64,000 nt of DNA from Nocardioides sp. NBC_00368 (GTDB lineage: Bacteria; Actinomycetota; Actinomycetes; Propionibacteriales; Nocardioidaceae). Under the pieces are notes generated by a model. The model was not told the origin of the DNA and ran no database searches. It saw nothing but the letters and a program-made list of their open reading frames with translations. The stretch is taken from assembly GCF_036090055.1 (NCBI RefSeq), contig NZ_CP107970.1:1056501-1120500 (forward strand), in the 5' to 3' direction. Shown piece after piece: positions 8,012 through 17,697 of the stretch. The position numbers and the translations under genes are program-made. The first letter of the stretch is position 1. The number at the start of each line of letters is the position of its first letter.

Positions 8012-9400
8012 ATGGCTCTCAAGTCCATGGCTGCCGCACTTGCCCTCTCGGCGGGAGCTGCTGTCGCGCTCACGATCCCGGTCTCGGCCCCGGCGCAGGC
8101 CGCGCCGCCGGGAGACAAGGACGTCACCGCGGTGATGTTCGAATGGAACTTCGCCTCGGTGGCCAAGGAGTGCACCAGCACCCTGGGCCCGGCCGGCTAC
8201 GGCTACGTCCAGGTGTCCCCACCGCAGGAGCACATCCAGGGCTCGCAATGGTGGACGTCCTACCAGCCCGTCAGCTACAGGATCGCCGGCCGGCTCGGCG
8301 ACCGCACCGCCTTCAAGAACATGATCGACACCTGCCACGCCGCCGGCGTGAAGGTCATCGCGGACGCCGTCATCAACCACATGTCCGCGGGCTCCGGGAC
8401 CGGCACCGGCGGCTCGTCCTACAGCAAGTACGACTACCCGGGCCTCTACTCGAGCTGGGATCTGAACAACTGCACGGCCACGATCAGCAACTACCAGGAC
8501 CGCTTCAACGTCCAGGAGTGCGAGCTGGTCGGCCTCGCCGACCTCGACACCGGCGAGGACTACGTACGCGGCAGGATCGCCGGCTACCTCAACGACCTGC
8601 TCTCCCTCGGCGTCGACGGGTTCCGGATCGACGCGGCCAAGCACATGGCGGCCTCCGACCTGGCCAACATCAAGTCGCGGCTCACCAACCCGAACGTCTA
8701 CTGGAAGCAGGAGGCCATCTTCGGCGCGGGGGAGGCCGTCTCGCCGAGTGAGTACCTCGGCAACGGCGACGTCCAGGAGTTCCGCTACGCCCGCGACCTG
8801 AAGCGCGTCTTCAACAACGAGAACCTCGCCTACCTGAAGAACTACGGCGAGGGCTGGGGCTACATGTCCTCGGGCAGCTCAGGCGTCTTCGTCGACAACC
8901 ACGACACCGAGCGCGGCGGCGACACCCTCAACTACAAGGACGGCGCCAACTACACCCTGGCCAACGTCTTCATGCTGGCCTGGCCCTACGGGTCACCGGA
9001 CATCAACTCCGGCTACGAGTGGAGCGACAAGGACGCCGGCCCGCCCAACGGCGGCGCGGTGACCGCCTGCTGGCAGGACGGCTGGAAGTGTCAGCACGCC
9101 TGGCCGGAGATCAAGAAGATGGTCGCCTTCCGCAACACCGCCCGCGGCCAGGCCGTCACCAACTGGTGGGACAACGGCGCCGACGCCATCGCCTTCGGGC
9201 GCGGCAGCAAGGCGTACGTCGCGATCAACCACGAGTCCTTCTCGCTCACCCGCACCTTCCAGACGTCGCTGGCAGCCGGCACCTACTGCGACGTGCAGAG
9301 CGGCAGGAGTGTCACCGTGAACGGCTCGGGCCAGCTCACCGCCACCCTCGGGGCCAACACCGCCCTCGCGCTGCACGTCGGCGCGACGACCTGCAGCTGA
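8012..9400 (+). CDS. Secreted alpha-amylase (GH13)
   Basis: The 462-residue protein starts at ATG 8012 behind AGGAGG (8003-8008). Residues 1-30 are a Sec signal peptide ending APAQA. The GH13 catalytic residues are visible: nucleophile Asp207 in GFRIDAAKH, acid/base Glu234 in KQEAIFG, and Asp298 in VDNHDTE. VIADAVINH is conserved region I. There is a short C-terminal beta domain but no separate starch-binding module. Expected to hydrolyse internal alpha-1,4 bonds of starch outside the cell. It is followed by the amylase-pullulanase gene and probably shares its promoter. An upstream in-frame start (7871) would bury the signal peptide and is rejected. Confidence 0.9.
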   Translation: MALKSMAAALALSAGAAVALTIPVSAPAQAAPPGDKDVTAVMFEWNFASVAKECTSTLGPAGYGYVQVSPPQEHIQGSQWWTSYQPVSYRIAGRLGDRTAFKNMIDTCHAAGVKVIADAVINHMSAGSGTGTGGSSYSKYDYPGLYSSWDLNNCTATISNYQDRFNVQECELVGLADLDTGEDYVRGRIAGYLNDLLSLGVDGFRIDAAKHMAASDLANIKSRLTNPNVYWKQEAIFGAGEAVSPSEYLGNGDVQEFRYARDLKRVFNNENLAYLKNYGEGWGYMSSGSSGVFVDNHDTERGGDTLNYKDGANYTLANVFMLAWPYGSPDINSGYEWSDKDAGPPNGGAVTACWQDGWKCQHAWPEIKKMVAFRNTARGQAVTNWWDNGADAIAFGRGSKAYVAINHESFSLTRTFQTSLAAGTYCDVQSGRSVTVNGSGQLTATLGANTALALHVGATTCS

Positions 9401-9410
9401 CCCCTTCGTC

Positions 9411-9450
9411 CGGCCGTCCGGCGCCGTCCCCCATGGGCGCCGGGCGGCCG
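9411..9450 (+). terminator. Long hairpin between the two starch genes
   Basis: A 15-bp stem (CGGCCGTCCGGCGCC paired with GGCGCCGGGCGGCCG, one G-U pair) encloses a 10-nt loop in the 101-bp gap. It may end or attenuate amylase transcription before the downstream gene or protect the 3' end of the amylase message. Confidence 0.6.
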
Positions 9451-9501
9451 GCACGCCGCACGACCTCGAACGACCCCGCACAACCAGAGAGGCCCTCACA
9501 G

Positions 9502-12500
9502 GTGAATCGACGAAGTGGCGCACACTGCGCGCCCCGGATGGCCGTGACCGTGCTCGCGAGCGCACTGCTCGCCACGGCACTGCAGACGGCCGCACCGGCC
9601 TCGGCGGCAGATGCCCCGAAGCCGCCCTCGGACGCCAAGCTGGCCGCCGAGCCGGCCCGTCACGACGCGACGAAGGAGCAGTTCTACTTCGTGCTGCCCG
9701 ACCGGTTCGCCAACGGCGAGACCGCCAACGACAAGGGCGGCCTGACCGGCGGCCGCACCTCGACCGGCTTCGACCCGACCGACAAGGGCTTCTACCAGGG
9801 TGGTGACCTCCAGGGCCTGACCGAGCGCCTCGACTACATCAAGGGCCTCGGCACCACCGCGATCTGGATGGCGCCGATCTTCAAGAACAAGCCCGTCCAG
9901 GGCGAGGGCGCGAACGCCTCGGCCGGCTACCACGGCTACTGGATCACCGACTTCACCCAGGTCGACCCGCACTTCGGCACCAACGAGGACCTCGAGACGC
10001 TCATCGACGCGGCGCACGCCAAGGGCATGAAGGTCTTCTTCGACGTCATCACCAACCACACCGCCGACACCGTCGACTACGCCGAGAAGAAGTACGGCTA
10101 CCGGCCCAAGGGCGCCTTCCCCTACCTGGATGCCGAGGGACGCCCCTTCGACGACGCCGAGCCGGCCTCGGACGGCGCCGAGGTCGACCAGGACTCGTTC
10201 CCGTACACCCCGGCCAACACCGGCGAGATGGTCCCGTCCTGGCTCAACGACCCGACGCTCTACCACAACCGCGGCGACTCCACCTGGGAGGGCGAGTCGA
10301 CCACCTACGGCGACTTCAGCGGCCTGGACGACCTGTGGACCGAGCGCCCCGAGGTCGTCGACGGAATGGAGAAGATCTACCAGCGCTGGGTCCGCGACTT
10401 CGACATCGACGGCTTCCGCATCGACACCGTCAAGCACGTCGACCTCGACTTCTGGACCGAGTGGGCGACCGCACTGGACGCCTATGCCGCCAAGCAGGGT
10501 CGCGAGGACTTCTTCATGTTCGGCGAGGTCTACTCCGCCGACACCGACGTCACCTCGCCGTACGTCACCCGCGGCCGCCTCGACGCGACCCTGGACTTCC
10601 CGTTGCAGGACGCCGCCCGCGCCTACGCCTCGCTCGGCGCCCCGGCCGACCGGCTGGCGGGAGTCTTCGCCGATGACTACAAGTACGCCACCGACAAGGC
10701 CAACGCCTACGAGCAGGTGACCTTCCTCGGCAACCACGACATGGGCCGGATCGGCACCTTCCTCGCGGCCGACCACCCGGACGCGAGCGACGCCGAGTTC
10801 GTCCGGCGGGCCCGGCTCGCCAACGAGCTGATGTTCCTCTCCCGCGGCAACCCGGTCGTCTACTACGGCGACGAGCAGGGCTTCACCGGCGCCGGCGGCG
10901 ACAAGGACGCCCGCCAGACCCTGTTCGCCTCCGAGGTCGCCGACTACCTCGACGACGACCAGATCGGCACCGACCGCACCCATGCATCGGACGCGTACGA
11001 CACCAGCCACCCGATCTACACCGCCATCGCCGAGCTGGCGAAGCTCCGCAAGGACCACCCGGCCCTGACCGACGGCACCCAGAAGGAGCTCCACGCCGCC
11101 GACTCCGTCTACGCCTTCTCCCGCACCGGCGAGGACCGCGAGTACGTCGTCGCGGTCAACAACGCCGCCGAGGCGAAGACCGTCAGCCTGCCCGTGGAGT
11201 CGGCCGCCTTCGAGACGATCTACGGCGGCGAGGCCACCGAGGCCGCAGCCGACGGCAAGATCACCGTGACCGTGCCGGCGCTGTCCGCGGTCGTGCTGCG
11301 CGCCGAGGCCGAGCTCCCCGAGGCCACCGCGAAGCCCACGCTGTCGCTGACCGCCCCCGAAGCCGGTGCCACCGGCACCGTCACCCTCACCGCCGACCCG
11401 GGGAGGACCGCGGACGCCCGAGTCGTCTTCGCCGCCCAGATCGGCACCGGCAAGTGGCGCACCCTCGGCTCGGTCGACCACGCGCCCTACAAGATCACCC
11501 AGTACGTCCCAGCGACCGTCGCGAAGGGCACTGCCCTGCGCTACAAGGCCGTGGTGGTCGACCGCGACGGACGCACCGCGAGCGCACTGGCCGAGACGAC
11601 CGCCGGACAGACGCCCGAGGCCGAGACACCGAGTGCCGTCGACCGCGACTACGCGGTCGTGCACTACCGGCGCGCCGACGGCGACTACACCGGGTGGTCC
11701 CTCCGGGCGGGAGACCAGAGCGGCGGGTTCAGCGGCCGCGACGCCTACGGCGCCTTCGCCTGGGTGAAGCTCCCCGACGGCGCCTCCTCGGTGACGTACA
11801 CGGTCGAGAAGGACGGCACCACCGACGGCGGCCAGCGGACGATCGACCTGGCCGAGACCGGCGAGGTCTGGGTCGAGGCCGGCAACGAGGGCCAGGAGAC
11901 CACCAGGCCCGAGGGTGCCTACCCGGCGCCAGACACGTCGAAGGCCGTGATCCACTTCCACCGCGCCGACGGCGACTACGACGGCTGGGGCCTGCACACC
12001 TGGACCGGTGCCGCGAACCCGACCGAGTGGTCCAAGCCGCTGCAGCCGACCGGCCAGGACGCGTACGGCGTCACCTTCGAGGTGCCGCTGGTCGACGGTG
12101 CCACCTCGCTCAACTACATCGTCCACAAGGGCGACGAGAAGGACATCCCCAACGACCGCTCGCTCGACCTGGCGACGTACGGGCACGAGGTGTGGCTCAA
12201 CTCCGGCGACACCGGCTATCTGCTGCCGTCGGTCGGCTCGGCCCCCGAGCTCGACCTGGCCAAGGCGCACGCGCAGTGGATCGACGAGACCACGGTCGTG
12301 CTGCCGAAGGAGAAGGCGAGCGGGTCGGCACTGTCGACGCAGCTGGTCTACGACCGCGACGGCGGCATCAGCATCGAGGACGGTGCGCTCAGCAGCGAGG
12401 GCCGCTGGCTGCGACTCCAGGCCGCGTCGCTGACCGACGAGCAGAAGGCAAGGTTCCCGCACCTGAAGGAGTACGCCGCCTTCACCGTCGACACCCGCGA

Positions 12501-14826
12501 CCGCGACCGGATCCGGGAGGCGCTCGCCGGCCAGGTCGTGCTCACCCAGCGGATCGGCAACGGCGCCCTGGTCACCGGCACCGGCGTGCAGACCCAGGGC
12601 GTCCTCGACGACCTCTACGCCGCGAAGGCGGAGAAGGCTTCGCTCGGGCCGGTGTTCAAGGACGGCAAGGCCACCTTGTCCGTGTGGGCGCCGACGGCGC
12701 ACGAGGTGAAGCTCGAGCTCGACGGCAAGACGATGCGGATGCGCCGCGACGACGCCAGCGGCGTCTGGTCGGCGACCGGCTCGGCCTCCTCCTGGCGCGG
12801 TAAGGAGTACCGCTACGTGGTGAAGGTGTGGGCGCCGAGCGTGCAGAAGCTCGTCACCAACAAGGTCACCGACCCCTACTCGGTCGCGCTCACCGCCGAC
12901 TCCGAGCGCAGTCTGGTCGTCGACCTCGGCGATCGATCGCTCGCCCCGAAGGGCTGGTCGACGCTGAGGAAGCCCGAGACCGTGGCCCTGAAGGACGCCC
13001 AGATCCAGGAGCTCCACATCCGCGACTTCTCCGTCGAGGACGAGACCAGCGAGCACCCGGGCGGCTACCTCGCCTTCGCCGACAAGGACAGCGACGGGTC
13101 GCGGCACCTGCGGAAGCTGGCCGAGTCCGGAACCTCGTACGTCCACCTGCTGCCGGCCTTCGACATCGCCACGATCCCGGAGGAGAAGGGCGACCAGACC
13201 ACCCCCGACTGCGACCTCGAGTCGTACGCCCCGGAGAGCGACGAGCAGCAGGAGTGCGTCGCCGCAGCGGCCGCCGGGGATGCGTACAACTGGGGCTACG
13301 ATCCCTACCACTACACCGTCCCGGAGGGCTCCTACGCGACCGACCCGGACGGCACCGACCGGACGGTGGAGTTCCGGCAGATGGTGAAGGCGCTCAACGA
13401 GGACGGCCTGCGGGTCGTGATGGACGTGGTCTACAACCACACCACCAGCAGCGGCCAGGCGAAGACCTCCGTGCTCGACAGGATCGTGCCCGGCTACTAC
13501 CAGCGGCTCCTCGCCGACGGCTCGGTCGCCAACTCGACCTGCTGTGCCAACACCGCGCCGGAGAACGCGATGATGGGCAAGCTCGTCGTCGACTCGATCG
13601 TGACCTGGGCCAGGGACTACAAGGTCGACGGCTTCCGCTTCGACCTGATGGGCCACCACCCCAAGGCCAACATGCTGGAGGTGCGTAAGGCCCTCGACGC
13701 CCTCACCCTGGAGAAGGACGGCGTCGACGGCAAGTCGATCATCCTGTACGGCGAAGGCTGGAACTTCGGCGAGATCGCCGACGACGCCCGCTTCGTGCAG
13801 GCGACCCAGAAAAACATGGCCGGCACCGGGATCGCGACATTCAGCGATAGAGCCCGAGACGCCGTACGCGGCGGCGGCCCGTTCGACGCCGACCCGGGTG
13901 TCCAGGGTTTCGCGAGCGGTCTCTACACCGACCCGAACTCCTCGACCGCGAACGGCACCGAGGCGGAGCAGCGGGCCCGCCTGCTGCACTACCAGGACCT
14001 GATCAAGGTCGGGCTCTCCGGCAACCTCGCCGACTACTCGTTCACCGACACCGACGGCCGACGGGTGACGGGGGCCGAGGTCGACTACAACGGCTCGCCG
14101 GCCGGCTACGCGGCCGAGCCCGGCGACGCGCTCGCCTACGCCGATGCCCACGACAACGAGTCGCTCTACGACGCGCTCGTCTTCAAGCTGCCCGCCTCCA
14201 CCAGCACCGCGGACCGCGCCAGGATGCAGGTGCTCGCGATGGCGACCGCCGCGCTCTCGCAGGGTCCGGCGCTCTCCCAGGCCGGCACCGATCTGCTGCG
14301 CTCGAAGTCGCTGGACCGCAACTCCTACGACTCGGGCGACTGGTTCAACGCCATCCACTGGGACTGCGAGGACGGCAACGGCTTCGGGCGCGGGCTGCCG
14401 CCGGCCACCGACAACCGGGACAAGTGGCCCTACGCCAAGCCGCTGCTGGGCTCGGTCTCGACTCCGTCGTGCTCGGACGTCGACGGTGCTTCGGCTGCCT
14501 ACCGGGACCTGCTGAGGATCCGTACGGACGAGCCGGCGTTCCACCTGGCCACCACCGGACAGGTCCAGGAGAAGCTGTCGTTCCCGCTCTCGGGGAAGGA
14601 CGAGACACCGGGCGTCATCACCATGCGCCTCGGGGACCTCATGGTGGTCTTCAACGCGACCACGACGCCCCAGCGGCAGACGGTTAAGGGCGCCGAGGGC
14701 GCCGGCTACCGCCTGCACCCGACCCAGGCCGGTGGCGCCGACGAGGTGGTGAAGTCGTCCTCGTTCGACTCGGGCTCCGGCACCTTCACGGTGCCGGCCC
14801 GGACGGTGGCGGTCTACACCCGTTGA
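9502..14826 (+). CDS. Secreted bifunctional alpha-amylase / type I pullulanase
   Basis: GTG 9502 gives 1774 residues, with a signal peptide of about 36 residues ending APASA. First GH13 module: nucleophile Asp308 (GFRIDTVKH), Glu342 (FMFGEVYSAD) and Asp413 (FLGNHDMG). Then follow two pullulan-binding CBM41-type modules near 715 and 815 (YRRADGDYTGWSL and FHRADGDYDGWGL), a pullulanase N-terminal domain, and a CBM48-like domain near 1050 (LSVWAPTAHEVKLEL). The C-terminal pullulanase module has YNWGYDPYHY near 1262, Asp1381 (GFRFDLMGHH), Glu1418 (LYGEGWNFG) and Asp1551 (DAHDNESL). It would debranch and cut starch outside the cell. This architecture is known from other actinomycetes. An upstream in-frame start at 9019 overlaps the amylase gene and is rejected. 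Confidence 0.9.
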   Translation: MNRRSGAHCAPRMAVTVLASALLATALQTAAPASAADAPKPPSDAKLAAEPARHDATKEQFYFVLPDRFANGETANDKGGLTGGRTSTGFDPTDKGFYQGGDLQGLTERLDYIKGLGTTAIWMAPIFKNKPVQGEGANASAGYHGYWITDFTQVDPHFGTNEDLETLIDAAHAKGMKVFFDVITNHTADTVDYAEKKYGYRPKGAFPYLDAEGRPFDDAEPASDGAEVDQDSFPYTPANTGEMVPSWLNDPTLYHNRGDSTWEGESTTYGDFSGLDDLWTERPEVVDGMEKIYQRWVRDFDIDGFRIDTVKHVDLDFWTEWATALDAYAAKQGREDFFMFGEVYSADTDVTSPYVTRGRLDATLDFPLQDAARAYASLGAPADRLAGVFADDYKYATDKANAYEQVTFLGNHDMGRIGTFLAADHPDASDAEFVRRARLANELMFLSRGNPVVYYGDEQGFTGAGGDKDARQTLFASEVADYLDDDQIGTDRTHASDAYDTSHPIYTAIAELAKLRKDHPALTDGTQKELHAADSVYAFSRTGEDREYVVAVNNAAEAKTVSLPVESAAFETIYGGEATEAAADGKITVTVPALSAVVLRAEAELPEATAKPTLSLTAPEAGATGTVTLTADPGRTADARVVFAAQIGTGKWRTLGSVDHAPYKITQYVPATVAKGTALRYKAVVVDRDGRTASALAETTAGQTPEAETPSAVDRDYAVVHYRRADGDYTGWSLRAGDQSGGFSGRDAYGAFAWVKLPDGASSVTYTVEKDGTTDGGQRTIDLAETGEVWVEAGNEGQETTRPEGAYPAPDTSKAVIHFHRADGDYDGWGLHTWTGAANPTEWSKPLQPTGQDAYGVTFEVPLVDGATSLNYIVHKGDEKDIPNDRSLDLATYGHEVWLNSGDTGYLLPSVGSAPELDLAKAHAQWIDETTVVLPKEKASGSALSTQLVYDRDGGISIEDGALSSEGRWLRLQAASLTDEQKARFPHLKEYAAFTVDTRDRDRIREALAGQVVLTQRIGNGALVTGTGVQTQGVLDDLYAAKAEKASLGPVFKDGKATLSVWAPTAHEVKLELDGKTMRMRRDDASGVWSATGSASSWRGKEYRYVVKVWAPSVQKLVTNKVTDPYSVALTADSERSLVVDLGDRSLAPKGWSTLRKPETVALKDAQIQELHIRDFSVEDETSEHPGGYLAFADKDSDGSRHLRKLAESGTSYVHLLPAFDIATIPEEKGDQTTPDCDLESYAPESDEQQECVAAAAAGDAYNWGYDPYHYTVPEGSYATDPDGTDRTVEFRQMVKALNEDGLRVVMDVVYNHTTSSGQAKTSVLDRIVPGYYQRLLADGSVANSTCCANTAPENAMMGKLVVDSIVTWARDYKVDGFRFDLMGHHPKANMLEVRKALDALTLEKDGVDGKSIILYGEGWNFGEIADDARFVQATQKNMAGTGIATFSDRARDAVRGGGPFDADPGVQGFASGLYTDPNSSTANGTEAEQRARLLHYQDLIKVGLSGNLADYSFTDTDGRRVTGAEVDYNGSPAGYAAEPGDALAYADAHDNESLYDALVFKLPASTSTADRARMQVLAMATAALSQGPALSQAGTDLLRSKSLDRNSYDSGDWFNAIHWDCEDGNGFGRGLPPATDNRDKWPYAKPLLGSVSTPSCSDVDGASAAYRDLLRIRTDEPAFHLATTGQVQEKLSFPLSGKDETPGVITMRLGDLMVVFNATTTPQRQTVKGAEGAGYRLHPTQAGGADEVVKSSSFDSGSGTFTVPARTVAVYTR

Positions 14827-14845
14827 CGGATGGGAAAACGGACGC

Positions 14846-14870
14846 GGCCCCGGCTCATCGAGCCGGGGCC
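14846..14870 (+). terminator. Terminator hairpin after the amylase-pullulanase gene
   Basis: A perfect 11-bp stem (GGCCCCGGCTC / GAGCCGGGGCC) closes a 3-nt ATC loop 20 bp after the stop codon. It also lies between this gene and the minus-strand small ORF, so it may serve both strands. Confidence 0.8.
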
Positions 14871-14903
14871 TGCGGCTTCCTGGTGCGGATGCCGGACGTC
14901 AGG

Positions 14904-15005
14904 TCAGGAGGGGCTGTTGCCGGCGAGGGCACCGACCACCACGAGCGCGATGACGACCAGGGCGGCGATGACCATCAGGCCGGCCGGGCTCCGGAAGTCG
15001 AACAT
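14904..15005 (-). CDS. 33-residue single-pass membrane peptide
   Basis: Reading the minus strand, ATG 15005 follows AAAGGA with about 6 nt spacing and opens a 33-residue frame ending in TGA at 14904. The product has a charged N-terminus (MFDFRSPAG), one hydrophobic helix of about 19 residues rich in Val/Ile/Ala/Leu, and a short NSPS tail. A good ribosome site plus a clean membrane helix make it more than a chance ORF. It sits alone between the starch and steroid blocks. I do not recognise a family. Confidence 0.6.
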   Translation of the reverse strand: MFDFRSPAGLMVIAALVVIALVVVGALAGNSPS

Positions 15006-15316
15006 GGGAATTCCTTTCGGCTAGTTCGGCGACAGGCGTCGAGTGGGGACCGATGGCCTGCGGACGCGTCGAGAGAGCCGGTCACCGGCGATACCCGCGG
15101 CGTCGCGTATACATAACCAGCCGAGCTCGCGACGCGCGTAGGGCCCAAAGTCCCAATTTTTACCGAAGCCATTCACGTTCGACGGGATATGTGATATGGC
15201 AACAGTTCGCTCGATGAGCGTCTTCACAGACTAGCTGCCCGCCGGGGCCGACCGAGCATCGGTCTCGCCGGAGCTGCCCAGGCTGTGAGGCCCGTCACCC
15301 GATCCCGTCACTCGAT
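15006..15316. other. Intergenic stretch with a locally AT-richer patch
   Basis: No convincing gene is seen. The stretch includes AT-richer sequence (about 15105-15215) unlike the surrounding coding DNA, and it presumably holds the promoter of the minus-strand 33-residue peptide. I see no clear operator or terminator here. Confidence 0.4.
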
Positions 15317-15355
15317 CCGGTCAGCTGAGCCGGTCAGCCGAGCCGGTCAGCCGAG
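15317..15355. repeat. Three tandem copies of a 13-bp repeat over the 3' end of the FAD dehydrogenase gene
   Basis: CCGGTCAGCYGAG is repeated at 15317-15329, 15330-15342 and 15343-15355. The stop codon of the minus-strand gene (15347-15349) lies inside the third copy. As 13 is not a multiple of three, expansion or contraction would alter the last codons. Confidence 0.85.
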
Positions 15356-16813
15356 CCCGGCGGCATGACGTCCGGCCCTCCGCCCGAAGTACGAGCCGTC
15401 GCCGAGCTGCATGCCGGAGGCGTAGCCCTTGGCGTCCTGGGCGAGGTTGGCCGCACAGGCGCCGGCGGCGTAGAGGCCGGCGATCGCGGAGCCGTCCTCG
15501 CGGCGTACCTCTCCTTCGACCGTGGTCGCCAATCCGCCCATGGTGAAGCCGGCGTACATCGCCTTGCCGAGGGAGAGGTCGTAGGCGCCCCAGGGGCCGG
15601 TGTCCTGCGGCTCGGTCCATTCCGGCGCCTTGTGGAGCTCCGGGTCCTCGCCGCTGGCGGCGTGGGTGTTGTAGGAGGCCAACGTCTCGTTCAGCGTCTC
15701 GAAGGGGACCCCGAGACCGACCGCCATCTCCTCAATCGTCTCCCACCCGTCGATGAACGGGCACAGCGGCATCTTCGGGTGCTCGATGTGCGCCGAGTCG
15801 ACGATCAGGAAGGCCGCCGAGTCCGGCTGTTCCATGACGAAGGCGGCCGTACGCGCGTGGTAGGAGTCCTCCGCGACGAAGCGCCTGCCGTGCTTGTTGA
15901 CGATGATCCCGGTCAGCAGGATCGAGGGCGGGTAGAACGGCGCGGTCTGGAACGGCTCGTCCATGAACCGCCAGCGACCGCCGGCCGAGGCGCCCAGCCG
16001 CAGGCCCAGGCCGTCGTCGTAGGTCGAGGCCAGCGGGAAGAGCTTCTCGCCGAGCCGGGGCGTGTGCTCGGCGACCATGTCGGCGTTGCCGACGAAGCCG
16101 CCGGCGGCGAGGATCACCGCCTTGGCCCGGATCGCGCCGCGCTCCTCGAAGCGGCGCCACGCCAGCCCGACCACCCGGCCGTGCTCCATCACCAGGTTGG
16201 TGGCACCGGTCTCGTAGCGGATCACCGCGGAGGTCTCGGCGAGCCGGTCGGCCATCCGGTCGACGACCAGCTTGGCGCCGCCGGTGTCGCCCGGCACGGG
16301 GACCTTGTGGCCGCGCGGCGCGGGGACGGCGAGGTCGCGGAACGGGTGTACCTTCTCGTTGCCGGTGTACATCAGCCCCTCGGTGCCGGGCTGGATCACC
16401 GCCTTGCCGGGCCAGAACGAGCGCTCGAACTCGAAGCCCAGTGCCTCGAGCCAGTCGAAGTGCTCGACCGAGTCGTCGCAGTAGGCCCGGATCTTGTCGT
16501 CCTCGGGCTCCTTGGAGACGGCGCGGATGTAGTTGAACATCTCCTCGGCCGTGTCCTCGATCCCGGTCGCCTTCTGCACCGCGGTGCCGCCGCCGAGGTA
16601 GAAGTGGCCGCCGGCCATCGCGGAGGTGCCGCCGGGCTCGGCAGCGCGCTCCAGGAGGATCGTGTGGGCGCCGGTCCTGGCCGCCTCCAGCGCCGCGGCT
16701 CCACCGGCGACGCCGAAGCCGACCACGACCACGTCGGTCTCCTCCGACCAGCCGCCGAAGCGCTCCTCGACGTCGGCGGGGGAGAGTACGTCGGGGAGTG
16801 CCGTGCCGCTCAT
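15347..16813 (-). CDS. FAD-dependent steroid dehydrogenase of the KstD/fumarate reductase family
   Basis: The 488-residue flavoprotein has an N-terminal dinucleotide fold (VVVVGFGVAGGAAALEAA) and a PGGTSAMAGGHFYLGGGTA segment. The C-terminal FAD loop contains GLYAAGACAANLAQDAKGY. It overlaps the ChsH3-like gene by 4 bp in the kstD operon, so it is expected to act on 3-ketosteroids. It is shorter than the KstD further upstream and differs in the active-site region. A 3-ketosteroid delta4-(5alpha)-dehydrogenase, as in Rhodococcus, is my best guess; another KstD paralogue is possible. Start at ATG 16813; a longer reading to 17128 runs into the neighbouring gene. Confidence 0.7.
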   Translation of the reverse strand: MSGTALPDVLSPADVEERFGGWSEETDVVVVGFGVAGGAAALEAARTGAHTILLERAAEPGGTSAMAGGHFYLGGGTAVQKATGIEDTAEEMFNYIRAVSKEPEDDKIRAYCDDSVEHFDWLEALGFEFERSFWPGKAVIQPGTEGLMYTGNEKVHPFRDLAVPAPRGHKVPVPGDTGGAKLVVDRMADRLAETSAVIRYETGATNLVMEHGRVVGLAWRRFEERGAIRAKAVILAAGGFVGNADMVAEHTPRLGEKLFPLASTYDDGLGLRLGASAGGRWRFMDEPFQTAPFYPPSILLTGIIVNKHGRRFVAEDSYHARTAAFVMEQPDSAAFLIVDSAHIEHPKMPLCPFIDGWETIEEMAVGLGVPFETLNETLASYNTHAASGEDPELHKAPEWTEPQDTGPWGAYDLSLGKAMYAGFTMGGLATTVEGEVRREDGSAIAGLYAAGACAANLAQDAKGYASGMQLGDGSYFGRRAGRHAAGLG

Positions 16814-17697
16814 GCCGCCGCCTCCAGGTAGCAGTCGGCAAGGACCGGGGCGCCGTCGCGGGCCAGATCGGTCGACGAGATCGTCGCTCGGATCAAGATT
16901 CTGGGCTCCTCGTCCCACGCCTCGATCGAGATCGTCTCGCCGGGAAAGACGATCCCGGCGAACCTGGCGCCGAACCCGGCGACCCGGGTCGCGTCGCCGT
17001 CCAGGAGCAGGCCGGTCGCCTCGCGCAGCACGATGCCGTAGGAGCAGAGCCCGTGCAGGATCGGCTTGGGGAAGCCCGCCTTCGCGGCGAACGCGGGGTC
17101 GGCGTGCAGCGGGTTGCGGTCGCCGCACAGCCGGTAGAGCAGCGCCTGCTGCTCCGTGACGTCGTACGCAGCCACAGCATCGGGCGCGCGGTCGGGAACC
17201 GCCACCGACGTCGACGGCCCGCGCTCACCCCCGAAGCCGCCCTCGCCGCGTACGAAGATCGAGCTCCTGACCGTCCACAGCGGGTCGCCGCCCGGAGTCG
17301 TGGCGACGCCCTCCTGGACGATGACGGCGGCCTTGCCCTTGTCCCAGACCTCCGCGATCCGGGTCGAGACGACGGCCTCGCCGGAGGTGGGGATCGGCCC
17401 GTCGACGTGGATCTCCTGGGAGCCGTGGAGCACCGAGGCCAGGTCGATGTCGCAGCCGGGCAGGTCGAGCGAGGGCGGCTCGGTCACGTGGAAGGTCGGC
17501 GCGACCACCCCGAATGACGGCAGCACGGTGAGCGCGTCGGAGTCCAGCGTGTAGCGCAGCACGGCCGGGTCGGTCGCGTCGCCCGGACGCGAGCCGGCGC
17601 CGATGGCGAGGTGGTAGAGCAGCACGTCGGACGAGGTCCACGAGAACGACTGCGACGGCAGCGAGGCGCCGATGGCCTTGGTGGGGTCGATGGGCAT
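16810..17697 (-). CDS. Double hot-dog MaoC-type enoyl-CoA hydratase (Rv3538/ChsH3-like)
   Basis: This 295-residue protein has the tandem hot-dog layout of type 2 enoyl-CoA hydratases. The C-terminal half carries the hydratase-2 signature YRLCGDRNPLHADP with catalytic Asp/His, followed by GFPKPILHGLCSYG. In M. tuberculosis Rv3538 next to kstD encodes such a hydratase for steroid side-chain acyl-CoAs. Here it lies between kstD (1-bp overlap) and the second FAD dehydrogenase (4-bp overlap), so all three are probably cotranscribed. The precise substrate is inferred from context. Confidence 0.8.
   Translation of the reverse strand: MPIDPTKAIGASLPSQSFSWTSSDVLLYHLAIGAGSRPGDATDPAVLRYTLDSDALTVLPSFGVVAPTFHVTEPPSLDLPGCDIDLASVLHGSQEIHVDGPIPTSGEAVVSTRIAEVWDKGKAAVIVQEGVATTPGGDPLWTVRSSIFVRGEGGFGGERGPSTSVAVPDRAPDAVAAYDVTEQQALLYRLCGDRNPLHADPAFAAKAGFPKPILHGLCSYGIVLREATGLLLDGDATRVAGFGARFAGIVFPGETISIEAWDEEPRILIRATISSTDLARDGAPVLADCYLEAAA

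Noticed and set aside
9496..14718. 1740-codon minus-strand frame opposite the amylase-pullulanase gene
   Set aside because: Low-complexity Val/Gly/Arg sequence, while the plus strand shows complete GH13 motifs and a signal peptide.
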